Shown: positions 32,376-43,700 of the stretch, one piece after another
Layout of the letters: the number at the start of each line of letters is the position of its first letter
How positions within the stretch are numbered: the first letter of the stretch is position 1
Source of the DNA: Anoxybacillus flavithermus
GTDB taxonomy: Bacteria > Bacillota > Bacilli > Bacillales > Anoxybacillaceae
Length of the DNA: 44,100 bases
Assembly: GCF_002742685.1 (NCBI RefSeq)
Contig: NZ_PEDM01000017.1
Location: forward strand, 1-44,100
Reading direction: 5' to 3'
Translations under genes and position numbers: made by a program
Notes under the pieces: model-generated
The model's database searches: none
Told to the model about the DNA's origin: nothing
The model's input: the letters and a program-made list of their open reading frames with translations, nothing else

Positions 32376-34143
32376 CGTTCAGCAATCGAAGCATTTCATA
32401 CAACATTTTTGCTGCTTGTGCGCGCGTTGCCTTCCCTTTTGGCTCGAAAACCCGTTGACCATTCTGCATTTTCCCATCAATAATTTGTAGTTTCGCAGCC
32501 AACTGCACATCTTCACGGGCGTACGGCGCGATTGTGGAAGCATCCGTAAATGACACATTTCTTTCTTTTGCTCTTTCTAACACTTGTTCATTTTTGTATT
32601 GAATCGCACGTACAATCATCGTTGCCATTTGCTCACGCGTAATAGGAGCGTGTGGGTCAAAGCGTCCCCCATTTCCTTGAATAATGCCAGCTGCACTGGC
32701 TGCCTCAATTTCAGTAACAGCCCATCTCAACTTTTCGTTTACATCCGTAAATGTTCCTTTATATGTCGTCTTTGGCAAATGCAACGCCCTTGCCAATAAT
32801 ACAGCAAATTCCGCACGCGTTACATTTCCGTTCGGAACAAATTCATTTTCTTTCATTCCCTTAAGAACCATACGCGATGTTAATGATTCAATATACGTTT
32901 TCGCCCAATGCGTTTTCACATCAGCAAACGTTTTAAATTGCTCGATGACTGCATATGTGGAGAAATGAGATACGGAAGCAATCCATTCTTCTCCTTTCAA
33001 TGTCCCACCAACATACTCCCACTGCTTTGTCTCTTCATTCCAATAATACGCTGCTGTATAGTCAACATTTTTTACTTGTTTACCAACATTCATGCGAATT
33101 TCAATTGGCTGCTGAAATAAACGATCATATTTTTTTCCATCTACTTGAATAGAGAAGTCGTATGCTCGGTACGCTTCGCTTTTTTGCACAGGAATAACTG
33201 TAACCGTTACACTTGAGCGGGCGTCAAACGACTGTAACGTAGCCGGTAAAATCGCTACTGTTGCACCACTTGTTTGAACAGCTAACGGTTTATTCGCTTT
33301 TACGATTTCACCGACTATTGCTGCAGAAACAATTGCTTGCTTCTCTACTTGAACCGTCACAGTTGACACCGATGACTGCAACTGCTGACGTACCGCCTCA
33401 TCCACATTCTCTCCTTTTGATGGAGTGGGTTGAGGTGACGGTTTTGGCGTCGGTGTTGGCATTGGATTTGGGCTTGGTGACGGCGCCGGACTAGGCGTCG
33501 GTGTTGGGGCTGCGGAAACAGTAAAGCTTTTTTCGACTGTTTTTCCTAGAGCCTCCACTTTAACAATATAAGAACCGGTTTCAATGACACGAAATGTATG
33601 AGTGTATTGTCCATTATTATTTGAAAAAACACTTTCTTGTCTTAACGTTGTTCCGTTTTTCATCCATGTCACTTGCACACTTGTACTTAGCGCTTTTCCA
33701 TCTTCTTTTACTATGCCTGAAACAGTAACTGTGTCTCCTTCCACATAAGAAGGAGCGTTTAATTGTGCAGTCAATTCAATTACTTTTTCTTTTTTTGGTT
33801 CTTCCACGACAAATGTTGTTGTCGCTTCTCCGCTACTTGCTTTTAAAGTGACGGTATATGTACCATACGCTGCATTATCTCTTAATGTAAAAAACGTCTG
33901 TACAGCACCATCAGTACTAATTTCACTATCATTCCACTGATATGTGTATTCAACCGATTGATTAGGACCTCGCACAGTTAATGTCGGCTTTGTCCCTCTT
34001 CCTTGTACATTTCCAAAGATATTCACCTTTTCTCCCCGCACATAAGAAGGTTTATCTGTTGATACAGTAACCCCGGCTGCCCATGCAGGAAAAGAAGAGA
34101 AGATCAGCAACAAACATAATAAAGTTGCTATTCCTTTTTTCAT
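32371..34143 (-). CDS. SLH surface protein with Ig-like domains and proline-rich linker
   Basis: The 590-residue protein has a signal peptide (residues 1-22), two Ig/macroglobulin-like beta domains (about 24-118 with the motif YTYQWNDSEISTDGA, and about 122-210), and a Pro/Thr/Ser-rich linker of about 35 residues. It then has a region ending SVSHFSTYAVIEQFKTFAD and three C-terminal SLH repeats from about residue 405 (FADVKTHWAKTYIESLTSRM, TRAEFAVLLARALHLP, TREQMATMIVRAIQYKNEQ). The first Ig domain and the SLH end are clearly paralogous to the 2170-residue protein just upstream in transcription. It is probably a structural or adhesive surface protein; no enzyme motif is seen. Confidence 0.9.
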   Translation of the reverse strand: MKKGIATLLCLLLIFSSFPAWAAGVTVSTDKPSYVRGEKVNIFGNVQGRGTKPTLTVRGPNQSVEYTYQWNDSEISTDGAVQTFFTLRDNAAYGTYTVTLKASSGEATTTFVVEEPKKEKVIELTAQLNAPSYVEGDTVTVSGIVKEDGKALSTSVQVTWMKNGTTLRQESVFSNNNGQYTHTFRVIETGSYIVKVEALGKTVEKSFTVSAAPTPTPSPAPSPSPNPMPTPTPKPSPQPTPSKGENVDEAVRQQLQSSVSTVTVQVEKQAIVSAAIVGEIVKANKPLAVQTSGATVAILPATLQSFDARSSVTVTVIPVQKSEAYRAYDFSIQVDGKKYDRLFQQPIEIRMNVGKQVKNVDYTAAYYWNEETKQWEYVGGTLKGEEWIASVSHFSTYAVIEQFKTFADVKTHWAKTYIESLTSRMVLKGMKENEFVPNGNVTRAEFAVLLARALHLPKTTYKGTFTDVNEKLRWAVTEIEAASAAGIIQGNGGRFDPHAPITREQMATMIVRAIQYKNEQVLERAKERNVSFTDASTIAPYAREDVQLAAKLQIIDGKMQNGQRVFEPKGKATRAQAAKMLYEMLRLLNE

Positions 34144-34171
34144 CTGTCATCCTCCCAAAGTATAGTATAGA

Positions 34172-34207
34172 AGAATGGCTTGCTGTCTATTTGACAGAAG
34201 CCATTCT
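34172..34207 (-). terminator. Hairpin between the giant SLH gene and the next SLH gene
   Basis: AGAATGGCTT/AAGCCATTCT extended by CTGTC/GACAG with one bulged base forms a long hairpin just after the giant gene's stop. The following T run is broken, so termination may be partial. Possible TATACT -10 boxes for the 32371 gene follow directly. Confidence 0.6.
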
Positions 34208-34214
34208 TTATTCA

Positions 34215-37200
34215 TTAAAATTCCCCTAGTTGTTGAAGTAAGCGATACAACATAACAGCTGATTCTGCACGCGTAGCATTCGCTTTTGGCTTAAATACTA
34301 GTTTACCATTAACAACCGTACCACGAATTAACTGCAATGAAGCAGCTAAGCGCACATGTTCGCGGGCATACGGCGCAATTTCTAATTCATCCGCAAACGT
34401 GATCGACTCATTGCCTTTTATATTTTCATTTTTGTACGCCAGAGCACGTACAAGCATCGTTGCCATTTGTTCACGAGTAATCGCAGCATCCGGTTTAAAG
34501 AGATCGTTACTTCCTTGAACGATTCCTGCGCGATATGCAGCTTCAATGTATGGTGCTGCCCAAGAAAGTGTTGCTGGCACATCTACAAATACACCGCTGT
34601 ATGAAGAAACAGGTAACTTCAATGCTCGTGCAAGCAATACAGCAAATTGAGCCCGTGTAATCGATTCGTTCGGTGCAAACCGATCTTTTGTCATCCCTTG
34701 AATGATGGTACGTGATGCAAGTACTTCAATTTCTTCTTTCGCCCAAGCTAATCGGCTCGTTACATCGTTAAATGTTTTATTTTGTTCTACAACCACAAAC
34801 GTGCCGAACGCATCGAGTGAAACGACAAATTGTTTTTTCGACTGACTATACACACCGCCAACGTATTCATAAGACTGACCATTGAAGCGATACACTGCTG
34901 CTTTGCGAGCATCTACAGGTGTAGAAGTCACGTGAAATGCAACGGTGACAGGCTTTTCACTTACTACATGTTGACCATCAACTGTTTTCGCAGACAATTC
35001 GTATACAGGGGCAAGCACTTTGCCTTCTGTCTCTTGTTTCATCTCTTTGACGTTCACAGATAGTTTGACGTCAGCTTTCGTAAATGATTTCAACACTTCT
35101 TTAGATAAAGCAATGTTGACCCCGTCCATCTCAACCGACATCGACTTTCCGTTAGCCAATAATGCCTCAGCTAACTGTTTTGGCAATTGTACGCTAAGCG
35201 TATGAACGTTTTGTTCGCCTTGTTTACGCTCAACCGCAATGTTTACTGTAGCGACGTTTTTCGCCATTTCTAACACACGCTCTGTAGATAATTCGACCGT
35301 CTTTTCACCATTTACAATCACTTCTTTGCCAACACCTGTTGACGGAGTTGGTGTTGGGTTTGTTGCTCCTCCCGAACCAGAACCTGATGATCCTCCTGGC
35401 GTTGGTGTTGAACTTGCTGGCTGTTGCTTTGTTGTAAAGGTGTACGTATAATTCGTCATTGCCTTGCCGGCGTAGTCTTTTACGTGCGAGTCTATGACTA
35501 CTTCATATGTCGTACCATATTTGAACGATGTATTTGGCTTAAATGTGAACGATTGGACAAGTTTTTTCGTTTCATCTTCAATAAACCAACCACTTTCACC
35601 CTTACCATCTAGTAAACTATGATCTTTTTTACTTTCATCAGACTTATAGCCGTTAAACATGCGCTCATACGTGAACGTACCCGATACTTTCGTCTTTTGT
35701 CCGTTTTTCACTTCATACACACTTACACCTTGTTCGATCGACGATTTGTCCATTAATCGATCGAATGTAACTTGTATGTTTGCATTCGTATCTACGTTTT
35801 CCGCATTTGTTGCAGGCGTTGCTACTTCTACGCGCGGATTACTTTGACGGACAAGTGGCACATTCAATTGTGTTTCTGCTGGCGGAACGTCTACAATACG
35901 TGATATATATGTCTCATAACCTTCTTTTGAGAATACAACACGCCATTTGCCACTAATGACATCCCAACCGTATCGACCATTCTCATCTGTCACTTGCGGG
36001 TTGACTTGACCGTAAAATTCCGCATTCCATTTAACCCATTCATCGCCTTGTAGCTGTTGTACTTCCGCTGTTACACCTTCTAAACGGTTCTCCATGCTAC
36101 CTTCAAACACATAACCTGATGGGTCAATAAGCACAATAATTTGCATCAGTGGAAGACGAATTTCTTGTCCTTTCGCTTTGAAAATGAGCTGTAACATTTG
36201 TTCACCGTACGAGCTCCAAGCGCCGAGTTTTGAACCGTCAAATGTGAATGTTTTTCCATCACTTTCTTTTTCCATTTTGTACTGCTCACCTAAAAACTCA
36301 ATCCACGCCTCATCGACTTCGTCACTAAATACAATTTTCGTGTCGAGCGGTGTTTTCTCAACAACGGCAAATGAAGCCACACCGGTGTAAGGATTGAGCG
36401 ATACAGTGCCATTCCATCCCGCAAATACTTCTGCCTTTTCCACTTTTGGAACAGATGCATCGTATTGAACAGTTGAGACGTCAGACATGTGCTGCTGTCC
36501 GTTCTCTTTTACAACAGCGTACAGCTGGAAGGACTCTTTTTCTTTTGTTACAGGTAACGTTACTGTCGCAAACCACCAACGACCTTCTACTTTTGTTTCT
36601 GTTAACTTTTTCCCATCTGCATATACTTCAACAACAGCATTCGGTTTTGCTTTTCCGTATACTTTTATTTGCTTCTCAGATGTTTGTGCTGGTGCTTGCA
36701 TAGTGACGAACAATACGTTTGTCGTTGCTGATAATTCGTCTCCATTTCCAACCTTCGCAACAACACGTACAAAGTCATCCGCATTATCTTTCACTTTTAC
36801 TTGGAAAGTAATAGATCCTGATTCACCAGCTTTTACTTTAGGAATAGTCACTTTCCCGTCCGTTAACGTCGCTTGCTGTCCGTTTACAACGAGTGAGTTG
36901 CTGACAAGCTCCACATGATTCGGCAAAGTAAGCGTGACAGGAACGTTCTCTTCATCTGCAGTACCGTTATTTCGATACGTTAACTTATAATCAATTGTTT
37001 TGCCTGGTACGATCGTGTCAGCAGACGCAACGAAGCGATTTCCTTCACCAACAAAGCTTCCTGTTCCTTTTGTAAATGTAAGCGTGACGGTTTGTGACTG
37101 TTGGACATCAACTTCTTGTTTAATCGTCTTTCCGTTATACCATGCTTCAAGTTTGTACGTACCTGGTTGTAAGCCGCGAACTTTAAAATAGCCATCTTTA

Positions 37201-40200
37201 TCGGTACGCGCCCAACCCGCATATTGTCCATCTTTATCGTATACATATACGTACACATGTTTGAGTGGCTTACTTCCTTCATACACACGTCCATCAATGT
37301 ACTTTGCTTTCTCTAACGTAATTGTACCAAGATCAAGCGTATCACCTTCACTTGCTCCAGCAACAGTCTCTCTCTTTTCGACATAATCGGTTGCTGAGAC
37401 GACATATGTGATTTTTTCATTTGCACTGAGTCCTTTAATTGTAAATGTACCATCCTCTGCAAACGACACGTAACCATAACTGCTATCCGTATATGCATAC
37501 ATCCACACATTTGTCATTTTGTCGTAATCAGCAATTTTTCCTGTTACTGTAAGCGCTCTATCCAGCGTAATTGTCATATCATGCTGATCTTTTGTAATAT
37601 CTACTTTTTGTTCTTTCGCAATATACCCAGGTACACTTGTATATAGTAAATAACCATCTGCAACAACGACATTTGGAATTGTTACACTTCCATCTTCGTT
37701 ATATTCAACTGGGTATGTTGAATGGTAAAAACCAAGCTCGTAATTCGATGTGCGATATACGTCATATTGGTATAAATAAAAATATGCATTTGGTTCTGTA
37801 ATGACATTTCCATGTTTATCTTTAAACGTTAGCTTGACATCAACGACTTCGATGTCTTTTTTGTTTAATGTGAATTCAATTGGGTCTTTTACATAATTGT
37901 GCTTTGGATCAATCGTAACTTTTGTTTTCAACGTTTCATATAAACCGTTTCCGTACACGATCAATTTGTACTCTCCAGCTGGTACACGTTTTAATGCACG
38001 ATCATCCCAAGAAACGAACTGCCCTTTTTGATTAATATATCCACTAAACCATGCACGATCGTTGTACATCTCTACGTATAAACGGTCAGTTACTGCCTGC
38101 CCATTTTGATCAACAAAATGAATGCGCACTTCTTGTGGTAAATGAATGGTTACTTGCTCTTTTTGTCCGTACTGCAATTGAATCGTTGAAACAGCATAAT
38201 TCCATTCTTTTCCTTCGTGAATATCGATACTGTAAAACCCTTCTGGCAACCCTTCGAGCTTAAACGTACCGTCGGACTGAATAGATGTTGTATATGCACC
38301 AATTTGTACTTTTCCTTTTGTTAGCAATTCGCCATTGGCACGTACTGTTCCTTCAACTGTTGCACCTACATACTTTCCAACTTTTTCTGTTAGTTCGTTC
38401 GTTTTTTGTCCTTTTCCATCTGTAATAAACGCCACAACTTTATCAACAAACTTCATGCCTTGTTCAATTGGGAACGCCCCAATGTATGCTTTACGCTCCG
38501 TATCGTACGTTAAATCAATTTCTTTTTGTTCCCCGTCATAATATATAACCGCTGTTGCTTTGTAACCTTCTTTATATGAGCCATATAATTCAATGTCGAT
38601 GTTTGCATCTAATTTTAAGTAACCTTGTTCCGTATGAACTTTCAATGTCGTTGCTGCAAATTCTTCCGTTTTCCATTCAGCGACCGCTTCGCTACTATTC
38701 CCTATTTGGTCGACGGCAACAACTTTAAAACGATATGTCGTATTTGGCAACAGAGGTGAATAACGATACTGTTGACTATTCAAGCCAGACTGAAGTGTTT
38801 GCCACTCCCCACCATTCACTTGAAGCAAGACATTATAGTAAGCAACGTCTTTATCTTCATTCCAACTTACAACGAGTTCGTTATTTTCTTCTTTGATTGT
38901 CACTTCAGGCTTTGCTGGCGGTGTCGTATCGACTGTAATCGTTACAGGTTTAGATGATTGTTCACCATCTGACAGAACTAATGAATATGTTCCGTCCGCT
39001 AGTTCCAACTCAACCGAGAAACGTCCTGTAGCATCTGATTTTGTTTTTACAGATGTAATTACTTCTTCTCCTTGTTTTGCTTGTACCGTTAAATCGATAT
39101 TCGCCTTTGCATATCCATGAATGTAAATTTTATTATTATCCCCACGAACAAACGAGCCATCTTGTGGCGAAACGATGACTGGTGCTGCATTTTCAGAAAC
39201 AGTAAACGACGTATATGCTCTTTCACCTGTTCCTGTCACTAATTCAACTTGATATACACCCGTAACTGCTTGATTTAGTGTAAACGATGTGGTGATCGAA
39301 CCATCTGTTTGAATATCTGCATCGTTCCATTGATACGTATATACAACGTCATTTGTTGGAGATGTGACTTTTAACGTCGGCTTCATCCCGTAACCAGCTT
39401 GACCTTTTTTACGTACGTAACCGTTCAACTTTACTTCACTATTTGGCGAGTAAATAGCTTGGTCTGTTTGAATATGAACTTCTTTTTCTGGAACAGGTTG
39501 TGTCGTTCCATCTGATACCGTAAACTGCTTTTTCCAGTATATATTTTCTCCATCTGGAAGTTGGAGATCGTAATATGCTACATATGTACCATTTGGTAAG
39601 TTAGGTACTCGGATATGGGCATAATCGACCACAACATACTTCTTCTCAAACTCGATTTCTTGCCATTGTTCATTGACAATACGAATCGATGGCTCAATAT
39701 TCTTATACACGCCATTCGTTTTCTGTTGAATGCTTCTTAACTTAAAGTCACCTTGACGCATATCAGTTTTTAAGGAAATAGACGTACCGTTCGAACTATC
39801 TTTCCAGTAAGATACATCTGTACTTTCTAATACAGGTTGACCGGCAACCGATAACGTACGAGATGTTGTAAAATCAAGATCAATAGGTAACAGTTCATAT
39901 ACATATCCCTCATTATCAACTACATTAAAAACAGCATGCTTGTATTGATCAGATGTCACATACACATGAGAAATAGCTTCTCCATTCGAATCAACGTATA
40001 CAGCACTAGATTGTTTTTCACGCATAAACACAAACGAATCTAATTTTTTATCACCCTCTATTTCAATCTCTGAAACGTTATGAAACGCATCCTCAAATGA
40101 CAATACACGATGTTCTCCATTTACTTCGAATTGTTTGTAAACTACATAACCGTTATTCTCGTCATCAAATCCTCGATAACTCACAGTCATCTTTTGTGGG

Positions 40201-40727
40201 CGAACGAATACTTTTCTTTTAGCGTCATATGCATAAACTGCAAAATCACCATGCTTCGTCGATAAGTAATACTCCGCCGAAGCTTCTTTGGTAATTGGGG
40301 AGCCTTCCCCTGTCACTTGAATCGGCACGAGATCCGTAGGTAAAGACAATGTCTCACCATCAAGCAATGCTTTTAGTTGTTCGTATGTCAGTTTTCTTGT
40401 ATCCGCATATACAGCATATTCATTTTGTTCATTTTTCATATCGATAGAGAAACTTAGTTCATACGTTAAATCTGGTTTTAGTTTGTCAACAGGAATAACT
40501 AAATTGGCTTGGTCACGCTCACCATCCAGCCATTCCCAAGAAGAATAATAAGTATCTCCTTCTTTATAACCGACTAACCAACCATCTGCTTTCCATACTG
40601 CTTTATATCCTTCGGGCAGTTCAATTTGAATCGTTTTCTTCTCCTCTTGCGCATATACCGCAATAGAAGGAGCAAAAGATGAAAAAATAAGCAACATGGC
40701 TAGTAGCGTATATAACGCTTTCCTCAC
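34215..40727 (-). CDS. Giant 2170-residue multidomain SLH surface protein
   Basis: A GTG start follows GAGGAGG. In order, with approximate residues: signal peptide (1-27); an N-terminal beta region of 390 residues not recognised; an Ig-like domain with YTYQWNDADIQTDGS (415-510); a bacterial Ig-like segment (515-600); fibronectin type III (597-690, ending VVAVDQIGNSSEAVAEW); several carboxypeptidase-regulatory-like beta sandwiches (790-1230, DGTFKLEGLPEGFYSID, DGYFKVRGLQPGTYKLEAW); a DUF11-like domain (1240-1330); an SbsA Ig-like domain (1628-1766); a Gly/Ser/Pro/Thr linker (1768-1800); a diverse domain; and three SLH repeats (1985-2170). The multiple Ig-like modules and SLH anchor fit a long fibrillar surface protein or adhesin. 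No catalytic motif was found. Confidence 0.92.
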   Translation of the reverse strand: MRKALYTLLAMLLIFSSFAPSIAVYAQEEKKTIQIELPEGYKAVWKADGWLVGYKEGDTYYSSWEWLDGERDQANLVIPVDKLKPDLTYELSFSIDMKNEQNEYAVYADTRKLTYEQLKALLDGETLSLPTDLVPIQVTGEGSPITKEASAEYYLSTKHGDFAVYAYDAKRKVFVRPQKMTVSYRGFDDENNGYVVYKQFEVNGEHRVLSFEDAFHNVSEIEIEGDKKLDSFVFMREKQSSAVYVDSNGEAISHVYVTSDQYKHAVFNVVDNEGYVYELLPIDLDFTTSRTLSVAGQPVLESTDVSYWKDSSNGTSISLKTDMRQGDFKLRSIQQKTNGVYKNIEPSIRIVNEQWQEIEFEKKYVVVDYAHIRVPNLPNGTYVAYYDLQLPDGENIYWKKQFTVSDGTTQPVPEKEVHIQTDQAIYSPNSEVKLNGYVRKKGQAGYGMKPTLKVTSPTNDVVYTYQWNDADIQTDGSITTSFTLNQAVTGVYQVELVTGTGERAYTSFTVSENAAPVIVSPQDGSFVRGDNNKIYIHGYAKANIDLTVQAKQGEEVITSVKTKSDATGRFSVELELADGTYSLVLSDGEQSSKPVTITVDTTPPAKPEVTIKEENNELVVSWNEDKDVAYYNVLLQVNGGEWQTLQSGLNSQQYRYSPLLPNTTYRFKVVAVDQIGNSSEAVAEWKTEEFAATTLKVHTEQGYLKLDANIDIELYGSYKEGYKATAVIYYDGEQKEIDLTYDTERKAYIGAFPIEQGMKFVDKVVAFITDGKGQKTNELTEKVGKYVGATVEGTVRANGELLTKGKVQIGAYTTSIQSDGTFKLEGLPEGFYSIDIHEGKEWNYAVSTIQLQYGQKEQVTIHLPQEVRIHFVDQNGQAVTDRLYVEMYNDRAWFSGYINQKGQFVSWDDRALKRVPAGEYKLIVYGNGLYETLKTKVTIDPKHNYVKDPIEFTLNKKDIEVVDVKLTFKDKHGNVITEPNAYFYLYQYDVYRTSNYELGFYHSTYPVEYNEDGSVTIPNVVVADGYLLYTSVPGYIAKEQKVDITKDQHDMTITLDRALTVTGKIADYDKMTNVWMYAYTDSSYGYVSFAEDGTFTIKGLSANEKITYVVSATDYVEKRETVAGASEGDTLDLGTITLEKAKYIDGRVYEGSKPLKHVYVYVYDKDGQYAGWARTDKDGYFKVRGLQPGTYKLEAWYNGKTIKQEVDVQQSQTVTLTFTKGTGSFVGEGNRFVASADTIVPGKTIDYKLTYRNNGTADEENVPVTLTLPNHVELVSNSLVVNGQQATLTDGKVTIPKVKAGESGSITFQVKVKDNADDFVRVVAKVGNGDELSATTNVLFVTMQAPAQTSEKQIKVYGKAKPNAVVEVYADGKKLTETKVEGRWWFATVTLPVTKEKESFQLYAVVKENGQQHMSDVSTVQYDASVPKVEKAEVFAGWNGTVSLNPYTGVASFAVVEKTPLDTKIVFSDEVDEAWIEFLGEQYKMEKESDGKTFTFDGSKLGAWSSYGEQMLQLIFKAKGQEIRLPLMQIIVLIDPSGYVFEGSMENRLEGVTAEVQQLQGDEWVKWNAEFYGQVNPQVTDENGRYGWDVISGKWRVVFSKEGYETYISRIVDVPPAETQLNVPLVRQSNPRVEVATPATNAENVDTNANIQVTFDRLMDKSSIEQGVSVYEVKNGQKTKVSGTFTYERMFNGYKSDESKKDHSLLDGKGESGWFIEDETKKLVQSFTFKPNTSFKYGTTYEVVIDSHVKDYAGKAMTNYTYTFTTKQQPASSTPTPGGSSGSGSGGATNPTPTPSTGVGKEVIVNGEKTVELSTERVLEMAKNVATVNIAVERKQGEQNVHTLSVQLPKQLAEALLANGKSMSVEMDGVNIALSKEVLKSFTKADVKLSVNVKEMKQETEGKVLAPVYELSAKTVDGQHVVSEKPVTVAFHVTSTPVDARKAAVYRFNGQSYEYVGGVYSQSKKQFVVSLDAFGTFVVVEQNKTFNDVTSRLAWAKEEIEVLASRTIIQGMTKDRFAPNESITRAQFAVLLARALKLPVSSYSGVFVDVPATLSWAAPYIEAAYRAGIVQGSNDLFKPDAAITREQMATMLVRALAYKNENIKGNESITFADELEIAPYAREHVRLAASLQLIRGTVVNGKLVFKPKANATRAESAVMLYRLLQQLGEF

Positions 40728-40750
40728 TGCGTCATTCCTCCTCTTTTAGT

Positions 40751-40772
40751 AAGGAGGGGAAGCCCCCTCCTT
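40751..40772 (-). terminator. Hairpin between truncated protease and giant SLH gene
   Basis: AAGGAGGGG/CCCCTCCTT (40751-40759 with 40764-40772) with loop AAGC overlaps the protease stop codon. It lacks a clear T run on the minus strand, so it may be a weak terminator or a processing hairpin within an operon. Confidence 0.5.
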
Positions 40773-43700
40773 TATTCTACTTGGAATCGAACTTGATCTT
40801 TGTTCGCTTCAGCGATTGCTTTTTGATCCCATCCTGACCAAACAAATGCTTCTACTGTATACGTGCCTTTCGCAAGAGATGCAAGTGGCAATTGCATACC
40901 AAGACCGTTTGTTCGCTGTGGATCAAGTTGATCGATCGTTAGGAAAGCACGTCCAACGACTCGGCGATTTGCATCAAGCACTTGTAAAATAACAAGCGGT
41001 TTGACTGGTGCAGATTCTAAGTTTTGAACACGTGCCATCACATAAGCAGAACCCGTTTGATTAAATAATGCTTGCTCCTCACCGTTTTCATTTAACACTT
41101 TTACCGCTTCAATTAGCGTTTCATAGTTGTATACAACGAATGTATTAACTTTCGAATCAACGAGCTTACCTTCTGCATCGTATGCCTCAAACGTCACAGT
41201 ATATGTGCCGTTCATCGCATCTTGTGCCACTCGATAAGAGTAAAAGTACTGTTGCCCAACTCGTTCTGGAAGTTGTTGCTCCTCACCGATTGGATTTTTC
41301 ACTTTTACTTTCCACGTCACTTCTTCGTTTGCATACGCGCTTAACCATGCTGGGCGGTTTGTGCTAACAAATTGGTTTGGTTGTACGTATGTGTCTGTAA
41401 TCTCTATTTTTGGCGGATGTTCTCCTTCTGCTAGACGATAAATCGATACAACTTTTTGTGTCACATGGCCACCGAGATCTTTTAATGTAAGCACAAATGT
41501 GTTGAGCCCTTCCTCAAGCTGCAACTCTTGCGTATACGTATGTTCATAATCTTTCATAACAAACGGGCTTTCAAAATCTACCCCATAAGCAAAATCGTCG
41601 TCGACATAAAATTGCATATGGCGGTAATTATCTTTTAATTTCACTTGCAAGTTAAACTTGTCCACATCATGTGTGACATACTTCGGCACACGTTCTACAA
41701 ATTCGATTTCCCCTGGAGTTGAGTCAACAAACACCGTACGGTTAATCGTAATCGATTGACCTTTTTCATCGGTTGCTGTTACTTGGATGTCTTTCACACC
41801 GTCACTTTCAAATGACACAACCGTAGAGAAATATTTGCCGATCATTTGGTCATTAATTACCGTCACTTTCTTTCCATTCACAGTCACTTCAACATTTGAC
41901 ACATCACTAATTGCACCAAAAACATGTACATCTCTTGAACCATACGCGCTAAGTGGTTTCGGCGAGAATAGTGAAATGATTGGCGCTTCTTCATCCGCTA
42001 CGACCGTTGAAGCAAAATTGACGTTTCCAGCATAGTCAATCGCAGCTACCGTTACCTCCGCGTTTGTGTAAACTTGTGGAAGTTCTACACTCGTTTCCTC
42101 TTTTGATAACAATGTTTCGCCTGTAATCGATTCTCCGTTTACGAATACATCGTAACCAGCAATACCAGCACCATTTTCAATAGCTTCCCATGAAACCGTA
42201 TTTGTTTCTTCATCATAGTTAACTGATAAAGTCGGTGCTACCGTATCAACGAGAACTGGAATTTTCTTCGACTGCCAACGTGCATTCGGATAGTCGATGA
42301 CTGCTTTTAGTTCATACGCATATTCTCCATCTGGAACAAATCGGAATTTTGTTGTTCCATCCCATAGACGACCGTCCATGTAAGAGAATGGCGGCTCACT
42401 TCCGGCATCAAAGAAATTTTTCCGTACGTTGTTTTCAGATTTAATACGGCGAAGTTGTTTCCCATCTTTTAAAATGTTGTATTGCACTTCTTTTGCATTG
42501 CGTAAAAATGTTGGCAGTGGCTGAATTTGATCCATAAAGCCGTCGCCGTTTGGAGAAAATGCATACTTTCCTTCCTCATTCGGCATTAAAAACGATGTCG
42601 TTTCATCCATCATCGTTGACCAGCCGTAAAACGATGCTTCCCCAAGATCGGCAATACCATCAAAAATATTCGGTTCATCCCAATGGCCGTAAAAACCAAC
42701 ATATGGGATCGTTAAATCTGGTTTTGTTCCATTTTTCAATTGCACAAACCCTTCAACAAAAATATTTTCGTGAAGTTCTTCCTCCCCATTAGTTGTTGGG
42801 ATTTTCGCGTTTGATAAATCAATTTTAATAGAAAACGTTTTGCTCCCATTTGCTGGAACTGTAATTTGATTAGACTCTGTTGAAATGACCGCTCCCTCTA
42901 TATGACGTGCTGCTAAAGCGTTATGATTCCCTTCTACAAGATCGGTTAACGCATTCGCTTTCACGTCATATGTGACATCTTCGTTTGACATGTTATATGC
43001 CGTAAATGTCATTTTAATTGACTTCTCTGTAAAATCACCAAGTTCGACTTTCGCCTCACCAGTCGTTGTATTGACGACGTATACCGGCGTTGTAACCGCT
43101 GCATACGTTTGCATCATTCCAGCACCTTGGCGACGTGGCGAGAATGGATAACCTTCTTGATCCGTAATTACATTCGCTGTATTCATTAGTAAAATTTTTG
43201 CTAATTTTGCGCGCTCTTTCGTTCCCATATTCGGGAATTGTTCTTTTAAATGTTGCATAACAAGCGCTGCACCGCCTGCTACATGTGGCGCTGCCATCGA
43301 TGTTCCGCTCATATATCCATATTTATTGTCTTGCAATGTCGAATAAATATTTCCACCTGGAGCAGAAATTTCTGGCTTCAACTGTAAACTTGGTGTCGTT
43401 CCCCATGACGTAAAGTCTGTCATTCGTCCCATTTCTGGATCTTCGGTTTGATCTTTGACTGCAAAGTTGACTTGAAGCGAACCACCAGCATCAGCAATCA
43501 GCTCCTCTAATGCTTGTCCATCTTCAGTTTGGATTTTCATAAATGGAATGAGATCCCATCCACCTTGATCTTTGTAAAAGTTCGGGTTTCCGTTATTGTA
43601 AACAATAATACCAATCGCTCCAGCTTCCTTAGCATTCATTGTTTTTTCATAAAATGAAATCTTCCCACGTTGAACAAGAACAACTTTTCCCTTTACATCT

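Noticed and set aside
36446-36918. Plus-strand frames of 85 and 143 codons opposite the giant SLH gene
   Set aside because: No ribosome-binding sites or signal peptides, and the opposite strand has clear domain structure throughout.
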